Notes under the pieces: model-generated | Database searches by the model: none | Seen by the model: only the letters and a program-made list of their open reading frames with translations | Told to the model about the DNA's origin: nothing | Part shown: one piece after another, positions 53,237 through 62,386 of the stretch | How the letters are laid out: each line of letters begins with the position of its first letter | Position numbering within the stretch: the first letter of the stretch is position 1 | Assembly: GCF_022809095.1 (NCBI RefSeq) | Contig: NZ_JALAZE010000002.1 | Location: 310,001-374,000 of the forward strand | Length of the DNA: 64,000 nucleotides | Origin: Bacillus kexueae | GTDB lineage: Bacteria > Bacillota > Bacilli > Bacillales > Aeribacillaceae | Direction of reading: 5' to 3' | Made by a program: the position numbers and the translations under genes

Positions 53237-53960
53237 AAGATTTTCCTTCATTCATTCGCTTTTCTTTTTCAATTCTAAAAAATTCGTGAAAAATCTTCAT
53301 CAATGCCCGCTTCTCAATTCTAGATACGTAACTTCTAGAAATCCCTAATTCCTTAGCAATTTCTCGTTGTGTTTTCTCATCTTGCATATTAAGACCGAAC
53401 CTTCCAATAATTACTTCTTGCTCTCGTTCATCTAAAATATCAATATATTCCTTAACGCGTTCTAGCTCCATGTTTAATTGAATCGTTTCGACAACATCTT
53501 CATGCTCGGCTTTTAACACATCAATTAAACTGATTTCATTTCCCTCTTTGTCTTGACCAATTGGATCGTGTAAGGAAATGTCTTTCTTCGTCTTTTTCAG
53601 AGCACGCAAATGCATCAAGATTTCATTTTCTATACACCTCGCCGCGTATGTAGCGAGTTTTGTTCCCTTACCTTGTGAGTAACTTTCGATTGCCTTAATT
53701 AATCCAATCGTGCCGATGGAAATTAAGTCCTCTGAGTCTTCACCTGTATTTTCGAATTTCTTTACAATATGTGCAACAAGTCGCAAATTATGTTCAATTA
53801 AAATATTTCGTGCTTCCTCATTCCCTTCAGCCATGAGACGTAAATATTTTTTTTCGTCAGAGGAAGAAAGAGGTTGTGGAAAGGCGTTATTTTTTACGTA
53901 AGAGACGAGGAAAAGAAGTTCTTTCATCATCACAGTAAGTGCAGTTAAAATTCCCGACAT
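53235..53960 (-). CDS. sigK: Pro-sigma-K, mother-cell sporulation sigma factor (intact)
   Basis: 241 residues. ATG 53960 follows GGAGGTGAACAGC. The first 20 residues ([20 protein letters not shown]) form the hydrophobic pro-sequence that SpoIVFB removes in B. subtilis, leaving a mature start [11 protein letters not shown]. Region 2 has [18 protein letters not shown] and [12 protein letters not shown]; region 4 has [24 protein letters not shown]. The gene is continuous; in B. subtilis 168 it is split by the skin element. It directs late mother-cell genes for coat and cortex. Confidence 0.95.
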   Translation of the reverse strand: MSGILTALTVMMKELLFLVSYVKNNAFPQPLSSSDEKKYLRLMAEGNEEARNILIEHNLRLVAHIVKKFENTGEDSEDLISIGTIGLIKAIESYSQGKGTKLATYAARCIENEILMHLRALKKTKKDISLHDPIGQDKEGNEISLIDVLKAEHEDVVETIQLNMELERVKEYIDILDEREQEVIIGRFGLNMQDEKTQREIAKELGISRSYVSRIEKRALMKIFHEFFRIEKEKRMNEGKS

Positions 53961-54003
53961 GCTGTTCACCTCCACATTCAATAAGGCTCATACCTTATTT
54001 TCG

Positions 54004-54011
54004 AGTGTATG
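54004..54011 (-). promoter_or_regulatory. Possible sigma-E -10 box for sigK
   Basis: On the minus strand CATACACT, which fits the sigma-E -10 consensus CATACAMT, about 45 bases before the sigK start. The -35 is not clear. Confidence 0.4.
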
Positions 54012-54159
54012 ATCGCTTCAATCTGTAAGTGTGAGCCCTTCGTTTAATAGCTCGATTATTGCAGGGTGGAAAAGTAACGATATAGACGAATATTTCCCCG
54101 TGAAAAGATGTTTATATGTAAGTGTATGTCGTGTGCGTGTTGTTTTTGTCTGTACAAAT

Positions 54160-54190
54160 AAAAAACCACCAACTTCACATGAAGGGTGGT
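54160..54190 (-). terminator. Terminator of sda
   Basis: On the minus strand ACCACC-C-TTC, loop ATGT, GAA-GTT-GGTGGT, then TTTTTTATTTG. Confidence 0.85.
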
Positions 54191-54242
54191 ATGCATAAGT
54201 ATGGAATTCATAAATGGAAGGGAATGGATAGAGGTGCGTATT

Positions 54243-54383
54243 TTACGTTGTTACGTGTAAAAAATGATCTAAAGAGCGGCGATTTATTTCTGATTTGATT
54301 AATTCAATAAAATCTTCACTTAACTTCATTTCCGTTGCTTTAAAATACGATTCAATGAGCAATTCATCCGATAACTTTTTCAT
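54243..54383 (-). CDS. sda: Sda, checkpoint inhibitor of sporulation kinases
   Basis: 46 residues, the same length as B. subtilis Sda: [20 protein letters not shown] then a second helix [15 protein letters not shown]. Two antiparallel helices form the hairpin that binds KinA/KinB dimerisation domains and blocks phosphorelay entry during replication stress. AAGGAGGTG lies 26 bases before this ATG; an in-frame GTG at 54395 (four residues longer) is nearer to it, so the true start is uncertain. DnaA boxes lie upstream. It stands beside yqeG as in B. subtilis. Confidence 0.9.
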   Translation of the reverse strand: MKKLSDELLIESYFKATEMKLSEDFIELIKSEINRRSLDHFLHVTT

Positions 54384-54509
54384 AGATTGGGCCACTTGAC
54401 GTGATACACCTCCTTTTTAAGTTCTAATCTCTTTTTTGTATGCATAGACTAGTATTTTCTAACAGTAACCTAAATCTACCATGTTTCTGAGAAGAGAACA
54501 ACCGTTCTG

Positions 54510-54608
54510 TTATCCACAAAATTTGGTGGATAAGTTGTGTATAGTTTGTTTATATATTCTGAAAATACATATTTTACTAAGTGTATAATGTGAATAAAGT
54601 TATCCACA
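54510..54608. promoter_or_regulatory. DnaA-box cluster upstream of sda
   Basis: Three perfect TTATNCACA boxes: 54510-54518 (+), 54589-54597 (-) and 54600-54608 (+). Three more with one mismatch: 54525-54533, 54536-54544 and 54580-54588 (all -). In B. subtilis DnaA controls sda and a DnaA-binding cluster lies between sda and yqeG. Confidence 0.9.
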
Positions 54609-55037
54609 TTTCAAATAATTGAGAAAAATGTCGAAATTTTTTCGAAAAAATTATGGCAGAAGTCCGAGTCTTTACAGTTTTGAAATTGTAAAGTGTGTTT
54701 TCGTAAAATAGCGAAGAGGTTGATTGAGGAATCTTTTCTTAAAAGTAGTATTGGAAAACATTAATTTTTCGACTAAGATAAGAAGGCGAATGGTTACGAT
54801 TCTTTCAATAAGGCTGATTTTGACCAAGCATTTTTAATAGGAATACTTAACATTTACGCTTTATCCTGCAGGAGTCAAGTGTCCATTATATGGAAGAAAG
54901 ATAACCCCGAACAATACTTCTTAAGTACATGCCTTCAATAAAGTTTGAAGTTTGCTTTGAAACTAGAAAAGAAATTCGATATGATGTATAATGGTCTATT
55001 CTTATAAACATGAACATTCACTCAAGAGGTGTTACAT
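54609..55037. other. AT-rich gap with the yqeG promoter
   Basis: No gene seen. TTGAAA (54957), 17 bases, TATGAT (54980) is a good sigma-A promoter for yqeG. ATCCTGCAGGAGTC near 54866 is a short palindrome that could be repeat debris. TCGAAATTTTTTCGA (54631) is a short symmetric A/T-rich block next to the DnaA boxes. Confidence 0.6.
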
Positions 55038-55553
55038 TTGTTAAAGCTTTTTTTGCCTGAAGAATATGTAAAAAGTGTTTTTGACATTACACCACAGTTC
55101 TTGAAAGAACGTGGGATTAAAGGAGTTATAACCGATTTAGATAATACGTTAGTAGAATGGGATCGTCCTAGTGCAACTCCTCAGCTAAAAGAATGGTTTC
55201 AACAGTTGGAGGAAAGCGGGATTGAAGTGACGATTGTATCTAACAATCATGATAAGCGTGTGCGATTATTCTCAGAGCCATTAGGCATTCCATTTATTCC
55301 AAAAGCGAGAAAGCCGATGGGAGTTGCTTTTAGAAAAGCGATGAAAGCAATGAACTTGAAAAAAGAAGAGGTTGTGGTGGTCGGTGACCAGCTACTAACA
55401 GATGTTTTAGGTGGTAATCGAACGGGGTTAAAAACCATTTTAGTAGTTCCGGTAGCTTCAACTGACGGCTTTTGGACAAGATTTAACCGAAAAATAGAAC
55501 GTAGAATTTTAGCAACTTTAAAACGAAAAGGTATGCTACATTGGGAGGAATGA
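55038..55553 (+). CDS. yqeG: YqeG, HAD IIIA-type phosphatase
   Basis: 171 residues. HAD motif I is ITDLDNTLVEWD (about 33-44), motif II VSNNHDKRV, and motif III/IV VVVGDQLLTDVLGGN. Related to phosphatidylglycerophosphate phosphatases, but the Bacillus substrate is uncertain. TTG 55038 with AAGAGGTG 6 bases before gives the family start (MLKLFLPEEYVKS). First gene of the yqeG-yqeM group. Confidence 0.92.
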   Translation: MLKLFLPEEYVKSVFDITPQFLKERGIKGVITDLDNTLVEWDRPSATPQLKEWFQQLEESGIEVTIVSNNHDKRVRLFSEPLGIPFIPKARKPMGVAFRKAMKAMNLKKEEVVVVGDQLLTDVLGGNRTGLKTILVVPVASTDGFWTRFNRKIERRILATLKRKGMLHWEE

Positions 55554-55557
55554 CAAG

Positions 55558-56658
55558 TTGAATGATATGGTTTGTGTAGGATGTGGAGTTCCCATCCAAA
55601 CAGATAATCCGAGTGAGCTTGGGTATGCGCCAAAGCAAGCATTGGAACGAGAGCATATTATTTGTCAACGTTGTTTCAGATTAAAAAATTACAATGAAAT
55701 TCAAGACGTTTCTTTGACAGATGAAGATTTCTTAAAAATCCTTCACGGAATTGGAGAAACAGAATCTTTAATTGTGAAGATTGTTGATATCTTTGATTTT
55801 GACGGAAGCTGGATTCAAGGAATTCAACGCTTCGTAGGTCATAACCCTATTCTTTTAGTAGGAAATAAAGTTGATATTTTACCAAAATCGGTTAAGCATC
55901 AAAAGGTCATCAATTGGATGAAGCGTCAAGCTAAAGAATATGGGTTAAAGCCGCTAGATGTATTTTTAGTTAGTTCTTCGAGAGGTCATGGAATCAAAGA
56001 AGTTGCCTCAGCGATTGATCATTATCGAAACGGGCAAAATGTATATGTTGTAGGTTGTACAAATGTGGGGAAATCTACGTTTATTAATCGTATTATAAAA
56101 GAAGTATCTGGTGAAGGGGACATCATTACAACATCGCATTTCCCTGGAACCACGCTCGACCTCATAGATATTCCATTAGACGATGGGTCAAGCTTGTTCG
56201 ATACACCGGGAATTATTAATCATCATCAGATGGCCCATTACATTGATAAACGTGATCTAAAGCTCCTATCACCAAAAAAAGAAATTAAACCGAAAGTGTA
56301 TCAATTAAATGAAAACCAAACGTTATTTTTTGGAGGGTTGGCGCGTTTAGATTTCGTTAAAGGAGAACGAACATCTTTTGTTTGTCACCTTCCAAATGAA
56401 CTAATGATACACAGAACGAAACGGGATAAAGCGGATCAACTATACATGGACCATAAGGGAGAGATGTTAACTCCTCCTCGTAAGGAGCAGTTGGAGCAAT
56501 TCCCTGAGCTCGTTCCTCATACATTTACGATCAAAGAAAAGAAAACGGACATCGTCTTTTCCGGATTAGGATGGGTTACCATCAATGAGCCGAATGTTCG
56601 TATTGTTGCATACGCGCCGAAAGGAGTTTATGTTACATTACGTCCATCGTTAATTTAA
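55558..56658 (+). CDS. yqeH: YqeH, ribosome biogenesis GTPase
   Basis: 366 residues, circularly permuted GTPase: N-terminal Cys4 zinc finger (CVGCG and CQRC, about 4-40), G4 NKVD (near 102), then G1 GCTNVGKST (near 164) and G3 DTPG (near 220). It is needed for 30S subunit assembly. TTG 55558 is preceded by GGGAGGAATGACAAG; four bases after yqeG. Confidence 0.95.
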   Translation: MNDMVCVGCGVPIQTDNPSELGYAPKQALEREHIICQRCFRLKNYNEIQDVSLTDEDFLKILHGIGETESLIVKIVDIFDFDGSWIQGIQRFVGHNPILLVGNKVDILPKSVKHQKVINWMKRQAKEYGLKPLDVFLVSSSRGHGIKEVASAIDHYRNGQNVYVVGCTNVGKSTFINRIIKEVSGEGDIITTSHFPGTTLDLIDIPLDDGSSLFDTPGIINHHQMAHYIDKRDLKLLSPKKEIKPKVYQLNENQTLFFGGLARLDFVKGERTSFVCHLPNELMIHRTKRDKADQLYMDHKGEMLTPPRKEQLEQFPELVPHTFTIKEKKTDIVFSGLGWVTINEPNVRIVAYAPKGVYVTLRPSLI

Positions 56659-56726
56659 ACGAATACGACGAACGTTTTGTAGCTAAAGAGAAAAGGAACA
56701 ATTCAGATTGAAGGGGGAGAAAAAGG

Positions 56727-57569
56727 GTGAAAGAGATGTATGCGGTCATTGGGGACCCAATCGGTCATTCAATGTCGCCTTTGATTCATAATGATGCTTT
56801 TCATAATTTGGGGATCGAGGGATACTACCATGCCTTTCGCGTCTCAGAAGACTCCCTTGAACAAGCAATCGAAGGTATGAAGGCCTTGCAATTTAAAGGC
56901 TTTAACGTCACAGTTCCGCATAAAGTGGATGTAATGAAATATCTTGACTCGTTAGATGAAAGTGCGACTTTAGCGGGTGCAGTAAATACAGTTGTTAATA
57001 AAAATGGTAAATGGGTCGGGTATAATACGGATGGAATTGGTTTTTACCGTTCTATTGAAAATAGACTTTCAAAGCCTTTAGAAGAGGTGAAAGCTGTTAT
57101 TATTGGAGCTGGTGGTGCGAGTAGAGGGATTTATGCCACTTTAGCAAAGAGAGGAATAGGGGAGATTGACCTTGTCAATCGCACCATAGAGCGGGCGATT
57201 ACTTTAAAGGAACAATGTCCATTTCCGATAAGTGGAAAGATCATGTCATTAGAGGAGTTTGAATCTGAGCAGTCCCGTTATGACGTAGTAATACAAACTA
57301 CATCGATTGGAATGAGCCCGAATGTCCTTGAACAACCAGTTTCACTAAAAGGGAAAGTAGACCACCAGTCGATTGTGGCGGATATCATTTACAATCCACT
57401 TAAGACCGCATTTTTAAAAGAAGCAGAACGCCTAGGAGCAATTGCTATAAATGGGGTTGGAATGTTTGTTCACCAAGCGGCAGAAAGTTTTTATATATGG
57501 ACAAACGAACACCCGGATGTCGAACGTATGACACAAATTGTTTATGAAAAATTGAAAGGAGCAACATGA
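56727..57569 (+). CDS. aroE: AroE, shikimate dehydrogenase
   Basis: 280 residues from GTG 56727 (277 from ATG 56736, also plausible, with AAGGGTG before it). GDPIGHSMSPLIHN binds shikimate, NVTVPHK carries the catalytic Lys, GAGGASRG binds NADP, and GVGMFVHQAA is near the end. It reduces dehydroshikimate in aromatic amino acid synthesis. Overlaps the next gene (ATGATG). Confidence 0.95.
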   Translation: MKEMYAVIGDPIGHSMSPLIHNDAFHNLGIEGYYHAFRVSEDSLEQAIEGMKALQFKGFNVTVPHKVDVMKYLDSLDESATLAGAVNTVVNKNGKWVGYNTDGIGFYRSIENRLSKPLEEVKAVIIGAGGASRGIYATLAKRGIGEIDLVNRTIERAITLKEQCPFPISGKIMSLEEFESEQSRYDVVIQTTSIGMSPNVLEQPVSLKGKVDHQSIVADIIYNPLKTAFLKEAERLGAIAINGVGMFVHQAAESFYIWTNEHPDVERMTQIVYEKLKGAT

Positions 57570-57859
57570 TGTTAACAGGAAAACAAAAAAGGTATTTACG
57601 CTCATTAGCGCATCACTTAAACCCAATCTTTCAAGTAGGAAAGGGTGGGGTTAATGAGAATATGATTAAGCAAATTATCGACGCTTTGGAAGCGCGTGAA
57701 TTAATGAAGATTAGTGTATTACAAAATTGCGATGTGGATAAACAAACGGTTGCGAGTGAATTGGCTGAAGGAACAGGTGCGCACGTTGTACAAATTATTG
57801 GGAATACGATTGTATTATATAAGGAATCGAAGGAAAATAAAGAAATCGTTCTTCCTTAA
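57569..57859 (+). CDS. yhbY: YhbY-type CRM RNA-binding protein (YqeI)
   Basis: 96 residues from the second of two adjacent ATGs (57566 and 57569), the one better spaced from [38 protein letters not shown] shows the CRM domain with its GKGG loop. Associates with pre-50S ribosomal particles in E. coli. Confidence 0.93.
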   Translation: MLTGKQKRYLRSLAHHLNPIFQVGKGGVNENMIKQIIDALEARELMKISVLQNCDVDKQTVASELAEGTGAHVVQIIGNTIVLYKESKENKEIVLP

Positions 57860-57882
57860 TGGTGCAAGAGGAGGTGTTGGTA

Positions 57883-58452
57883 ATGAAAAAGGTGGGCATT
57901 TTCGGTGGTACGTTTAATCCGCCGCATAATGGTCATTTATTAATGGCGAATGAAGTCTTACAATCTTTGCAGTTAGCAGAAATTTGGTTCATGCCAAACC
58001 AAATTCCTCCTCATAAGCAGCACCGGGATATTATATCAGCAGAGCATCGTTTCAATATGCTACAATTAGCTGTGAATGGAAACGATGCTTTTCGTGTGGA
58101 GTCAATAGAGCTTGAAAGAAGTGGACCTTCATTTACGTACGATACGATTTGCTTATTAAAAGAGCGTCATCCGGATATTCAGTTTTATTTCATTATTGGT
58201 GCAGATATGATTGAATATTTACCAAAGTGGTACAAAATTGATCTATTGCAAAACCTAGTTCAATTTGTCGGCGTTAAGCGACCCAATTACAAGACTACAA
58301 CGCAATATAATGTACTGGAAGTTGACGTGCCTCAATTTGATGTGTCATCTTCTTTCATTCGTCGTCGTTTAAATGAAGGGAAAAACATCCGCTATCTACT
58401 TCCTGATAGTGTTATTCAATATATAAAGGAGCATGGACTTTATGAATCGTGA
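57883..58452 (+). CDS. nadD: NadD, nicotinate-mononucleotide adenylyltransferase
   Basis: 189 residues. [12 protein letters not shown] (about 8-19) and [10 protein letters not shown] (near 155) are the nucleotidyltransferase motifs. It adenylates NaMN in NAD synthesis and is usually essential. ATG 57883 follows AGAGGAGGTG; the longer frame upstream is rejected. Overlaps yqeK by 11 bases. Confidence 0.95.
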   Translation: MKKVGIFGGTFNPPHNGHLLMANEVLQSLQLAEIWFMPNQIPPHKQHRDIISAEHRFNMLQLAVNGNDAFRVESIELERSGPSFTYDTICLLKERHPDIQFYFIIGADMIEYLPKWYKIDLLQNLVQFVGVKRPNYKTTTQYNVLEVDVPQFDVSSSFIRRRLNEGKNIRYLLPDSVIQYIKEHGLYES

Positions 58453-59014
58453 AAAAGCGTTACAAATCATTAAGGATAAAATGACGGAACATCGATACAT
58501 TCATACGCTAGGTGTGATGGAAACAGCCATTTCCCTTGCCGAAAGGTATGATGGGGATCCGGAAAAAGCTGAAATTGCGGCGATTTTTCACGACTATGCT
58601 AAATTTCGTCCGAAAGATGAAATGAAACAGATCATCATCGAGCAAAATATGTCAAAGGAATTGCTCTCTCATCATATGGAGCTTTGGCATGCACCGGTTG
58701 GGGCATATTTAGTTCGTACCGAAGTAGGAATCGAAGATGAGGAAGTATTAAATGCTATTAAGTATCATACATCGGGAAGAACTCAAATGACATTACTTGA
58801 AAAAATTATTTATTTAGCGGATTATATCGAGCCTAATCGTCACTTTTCCGGTGTGGAGGAAGTTCGTGAAATGGCCCAAAACAATTTGGACGATGCAGTT
58901 AAGCAAGCGATGAAAAATACTATTCAGTTTTTAATGAAAAAGAATCAACCAATTTTTCCAGATACATTTCACGCATACAACGACCTTGTTATGAATGGAA
59001 AAAAGGAGGAATAA
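58442..59014 (+). CDS. yqeK: YqeK, HD-domain Ap4A hydrolase (symmetrical)
   Basis: 190 residues. HD-domain metal ligands are in [29 protein letters not shown] and [10 protein letters not shown]. YqeK splits diadenosine tetraphosphate to ADP. Starts at ATG 58442 within the end of nadD, behind AAAGGAGCATGGAC. Confidence 0.94.
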   Translation: MNREKALQIIKDKMTEHRYIHTLGVMETAISLAERYDGDPEKAEIAAIFHDYAKFRPKDEMKQIIIEQNMSKELLSHHMELWHAPVGAYLVRTEVGIEDEEVLNAIKYHTSGRTQMTLLEKIIYLADYIEPNRHFSGVEEVREMAQNNLDDAVKQAMKNTIQFLMKKNQPIFPDTFHAYNDLVMNGKKEE

Positions 59015-59020
59015 GATAAT

Positions 59021-59377
59021 ATGTCTTCACAAGATGTATTACATGTTGTCGCAAAAGCAGCAGACGACAAAAAAGCAGAAGAAATTATAGCATTAAATAT
59101 GCAAGGAATTTCCTTAATGGCTGATTACTTTGTAATCTGCCATGGGAATAACGACAAACAAGTGCAAGCCATCGCAAGGGAAATTAAATATCAAGCCGAA
59201 GAAAAAGGGCTGAACGTAAAGCGCCTTGAAGGGTTTGACGAAGCGAAATGGATATTAGTTGATTTAGGTGATGTTATTGCACATGTGTTTCACCGAGATG
59301 AACGCGGTTATTATAATTTAGAGAAATTATGGGGCGATGCTCCAATTGAAGACCTTAACAGTGAGTTGTTATCCTAA
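59021..59377 (+). CDS. rsfS: RsfS, ribosome silencing factor
   Basis: 118 residues, DUF143/Oligomerisation family: LMADYFVICHGNNDKQVQAIA near 32, EGFDEAKWILVDLGDVIAHVF near 68. Binds uL14 on the 50S subunit and prevents joining in poor conditions. AAAAAGGAGG precedes ATG 59021; stop overlaps the yqeM start by one base. Confidence 0.95.
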   Translation: MSSQDVLHVVAKAADDKKAEEIIALNMQGISLMADYFVICHGNNDKQVQAIAREIKYQAEEKGLNVKRLEGFDEAKWILVDLGDVIAHVFHRDERGYYNLEKLWGDAPIEDLNSELLS

Positions 59378-60111
59378 TGTATCAACATTTTGCTTATATA
59401 TACGATGAACTAATGAAAGAAGCTCCGTATGAAGAATGGACAAAGTATTATTTGCAAATGGTGCGTAAATTTGGAAATGGAGGAAATCGAACGTTAGATT
59501 TGGCGTGCGGCACAGGTGAGATGTCTGTTCGATTTGCCAAGGAAGGATTCCATGTGACGGGTGTAGACTTATCAATCGATATGCTCACGGTTGCGAAAGA
59601 AAAAATGGAACGTCATGGGTATTCAGATGCGCTTTTCGTCAATCAAGACATGCGAAATCTTGAAGGATTTGATTCGTTTGATTATGTTTTTATATGCTGT
59701 GACTCGTTGAACTATTTGTTAGAGGAGTACGATATTCAAGAAGTATTTAAACGAGCGTATGATGTACTGGCACCAGGTGGTCTCATTATGTTTGATGTCC
59801 ATTCTCTTTATAAAGTGGAGAGCTTATTTAAAGGGAATACTTTTGCGTACAATGGTGACGATATAAGCTACATTTGGAATTGCTTCGCTGGAGAGGCGTC
59901 GAATAGTGTAGTGCATGAGTTAACGTTTTTTGTTCAAGAAGGAGACGTATATCGTCGCTACGACGAAGACCATGAACAACGGACGTTTCCTATCGAATCG
60001 TACAAATTATGGTTAAAGCAAGCGGGATTCTCCATTGTAGATGTGAGCACAGGACTTATTCAAACATCTTTTGAAAAAGCTGAACGGATCTTTTTTGTCG
60101 CTAAAAAATAA
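59377..60111 (+). CDS. yqeM: YqeM, class I SAM-dependent methyltransferase
   Basis: 244 residues, MYQHFAYIYDELMKEAPYEEW start, SAM loop LDLACGTGEMS (about 40-50), VTGVDLSIDML (about 60-70), VFICCDSLNYL (near 105). Substrate unknown; conserved between rsfS and comER in Bacillus. Translationally coupled to rsfS (TAATG). Confidence 0.92.
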   Translation: MYQHFAYIYDELMKEAPYEEWTKYYLQMVRKFGNGGNRTLDLACGTGEMSVRFAKEGFHVTGVDLSIDMLTVAKEKMERHGYSDALFVNQDMRNLEGFDSFDYVFICCDSLNYLLEEYDIQEVFKRAYDVLAPGGLIMFDVHSLYKVESLFKGNTFAYNGDDISYIWNCFAGEASNSVVHELTFFVQEGDVYRRYDEDHEQRTFPIESYKLWLKQAGFSIVDVSTGLIQTSFEKAERIFFVAKK

Positions 60112-60141
60112 ATAAAACTCGTCAATGATGAAAAAAGGAAA

Positions 60142-60178
60142 AAGCCCGGAGAGCAGTTTATACCGCTTTCTGGGCTTA
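60142..60178. terminator. Terminator behind yqeM
   Basis: AAGCCCGGAGAGC pairs with GCTTTCTGGGCTT around AGTTTATACC. A-rich before and T-containing after, so it may also serve the convergent comER. Confidence 0.78.
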
Positions 60179-60313
60179 TTCTATTCCTAAAGGCTCGTAT
60201 ACATTATTGCTTATACACTTATTTCGCTCCAGACACTCCCTTTCCGTGTAGAAATCAGTCTAGTTCGGCGCTTACTTCTAAAAACAAGGAGGATTTTTTT
60301 ACTTATTGTTGTA

Positions 60314-61138
60314 TTATAGTAAATGGAATTGTTCTTTTACTTCTTCAATGTCTTCAAAATACTTGGAATGGGTACTTTGGAAAAGATGGATAAATAATGT
60401 CCCGATTTCTCTTTCTAATACTTTAATTCCTTCCCCGGTCACACCGCCCTTCACACAAACTTTTTCTTGTAATGTCGGAAGTGTGTAATGTCCTTTTTCT
60501 AATAAATTCCCCATGCCAATCAACATTTCGCTTGCAAGTTTTGTTGCTTGCTCTTCGTTAATTTCTGTTTCTCGGACGGCAGCGTCGATAAACCTTTGAA
60601 GTAAGAAGCTAAAAAATGCAGGACCACAACTAACAATATCAGAAGCTACTCTTGTCACATTATTTTGAATGTAAACAGGAGTAGAGATTTTCTGAAGCAT
60701 CTTTTCAATATCGTGTTGTGTTTTTTCGGTACATGATTGACCAACTGTAATGAGGGAGACACCACTTAATGCTCGATTTGTAATGCTTGGAATGACACGA
60801 GCCACTTGACAAGGTACAATGGATTCGATTTGCTCTACGGATAAAGGGCTCGTGATGGAAATAATGCATTGCTCTTTTGATAATTGGCTTTTCAGTTTTA
60901 TTAAAAGGGGGTGTATATCTAAAGGTTTTACGCATACAAACAAATAATCAACTTCGCTTATGAGACCCTCTACGGTTCTACAAAGGTTCACATTAGGATG
61001 CTCCTCTTGTATTGCTTTCGCTTTTCCAATTGTCCGATTTGTAATGTAGATGGATGAAGGTGATGTGACCTTTGCTTCTATAAATGCCTCAATCAAGATG
61101 CGCCCCATATTTCCTGTTCCAATAAATCCTATTTTCAT
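60314..61138 (-). CDS. comER: ComER, P5C-reductase-like late competence protein
   Basis: 274 residues, Rossmann start MKIGFIGTGNMGRILIEA and C-terminal dimerisation region with GGVTGEGIKVLE, as in pyrroline-5-carboxylate reductases. In B. subtilis it diverges from comEA and is not needed for competence; roles in sporulation have been proposed in Bacillus. ATG 61138 with AGGAGGGGTGAGAAA upstream. Confidence 0.93.
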   Translation of the reverse strand: MKIGFIGTGNMGRILIEAFIEAKVTSPSSIYITNRTIGKAKAIQEEHPNVNLCRTVEGLISEVDYLFVCVKPLDIHPLLIKLKSQLSKEQCIISITSPLSVEQIESIVPCQVARVIPSITNRALSGVSLITVGQSCTEKTQHDIEKMLQKISTPVYIQNNVTRVASDIVSCGPAFFSFLLQRFIDAAVRETEINEEQATKLASEMLIGMGNLLEKGHYTLPTLQEKVCVKGGVTGEGIKVLEREIGTLFIHLFQSTHSKYFEDIEEVKEQFHLL

Positions 61139-61228
61139 TTTCTCACCCCTCCTCCTTTAAACATTTTCTCTCCTACACCATATGAAGATCATAGTCAAAA
61201 TATGAACGATGAAAGGAGTTATCGAAAA

Positions 61229-61828
61229 TTGGAAATACAGTCATACGTAAAAAAATATTGGTTTGTCGGTGTCATTGTCGTATTAGTCGTCTTTCTTTTA
61301 TTTGACGTAGGGGCTCAAAACGAGTCTGAATTGGTTTCTGTTGAAATTGAGGACGAATCAGTAAAAAGTGATCAAGGCACCCCCTCTCAAGAAAGTGAAG
61401 AAGTGGTCATCTATGTTGATGTTAAAGGTGCCGTCAATCAACCTGGTGTATATCCATTAATTGAAAATGATCGAACACTACAGGCGATAGAAAAGGCGGG
61501 CGGTTTTACGAATGAAGCGGATGTAAATCAAGTTAATTTAGCAGCGAAAGTAAAGGATGGAACGGTCATCTATGTTCCGAAAGTAGGAGAAGTTCAAAAC
61601 CAGCCAGTCGGAAGGGAGAGTTCGGAAAAAGAGGAGACTGTAAATATTAATACTGCGAGTGTAGAAGAATTACAAAAGATAGATGGAATTGGACCGTCTA
61701 AAGCAAAAGCGATTATTAATTATCGGGATGAGAATGGCCCGTTTTCTTCGATTGAAGAAATACAAAATGTATCAGGGATTGGTGAAAAATCGTTTGAAAG
61801 AATGAAAAATGAAATTTCTGTCGATTAA
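61229..61828 (+). CDS. comEA: ComEA, DNA receptor for competence
   Basis: 199 residues: N-terminal helix (about 10-26, FVGVIVVLVVFLLF), acidic linker, SLBB domain (about 60-125, VYVDVKGAVNQPGVYPL) and a C-terminal helix-hairpin-helix pair (about 138-198, NINTASVEELQKIDGIG and IQNVSGIGEKSFERM) that binds incoming double-stranded DNA at the membrane. TTG 61229 is used because AAAGGAG lies 11 bases before it; an ATG at 61202 lacks a site. No ComK box was recognised upstream. Confidence 0.92.
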   Translation: MEIQSYVKKYWFVGVIVVLVVFLLFDVGAQNESELVSVEIEDESVKSDQGTPSQESEEVVIYVDVKGAVNQPGVYPLIENDRTLQAIEKAGGFTNEADVNQVNLAAKVKDGTVIYVPKVGEVQNQPVGRESSEKEETVNINTASVEELQKIDGIGPSKAKAIINYRDENGPFSSIEEIQNVSGIGEKSFERMKNEISVD

Positions 61829-61888
61829 TCGTTGACGAAAGAGTTTTAGTGTCGATACACTTAAGAAAAACAGACAGGGGAGTCGGTT

Positions 61889-62347
61889 GTGGAACGTATT
61901 TCTTGGCATCAATATTTTATGGCTCAAAGTCACTTATTAGCACTTCGGAGTACATGTACTAGACTAGCGGTTGGCGCTACAATTGTTCGTGATAAACGAA
62001 TTATTGCAGGGGGATATAACGGATCGATTGCCGGTGGTGTTCACTGCGTAGACGAAGGATGTTACGTCATTGATAATCATTGTGTTCGAACAATTCATGC
62101 TGAAATGAATGCCATTTTACAATGTGCAAAATTTGGAGTCCCTACTGATGGAGCAGAAATTTATGTAACCCATTTTCCGTGTCTACAATGTTGTAAAGCC
62201 ATTATACAAGCTGGAATTAAGCGGGTATATTTTGCGAAAAATTATAAAAACCATCCATACGCACAGGAGTTATTTAAACAAGCAAATGTACAGGTAGAGC
62301 AAGTAGAGCTTAATAATGCTCTTTTCCAACAACTGATTGAGCAGTAG
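61889..62347 (+). CDS. comEB: ComEB, dCMP deaminase family protein
   Basis: 152 residues. Zinc-binding TIHAEMNAILQ (about 70-80) with the catalytic Glu, and FPCLQCCK (about 97-104). Makes dUMP from dCMP; linked to comE by operon rather than by DNA uptake itself. GTG 61889 follows AGGGGAGTCGGTT. Confidence 0.94.
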   Translation: MERISWHQYFMAQSHLLALRSTCTRLAVGATIVRDKRIIAGGYNGSIAGGVHCVDEGCYVIDNHCVRTIHAEMNAILQCAKFGVPTDGAEIYVTHFPCLQCCKAIIQAGIKRVYFAKNYKNHPYAQELFKQANVQVEQVELNNALFQQLIEQ

Positions 62348-62386
62348 TTTCACGAACTTCATACTTTCCGTAAAAGGAGGTCTGGG

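Noticed and set aside
61139-61228. Search for a ComK box (AAAA-N5-TTTT) in the comER-comEA gap
   Set aside because: No pair of such motifs with usable spacing is present; I make no claim about ComK control.
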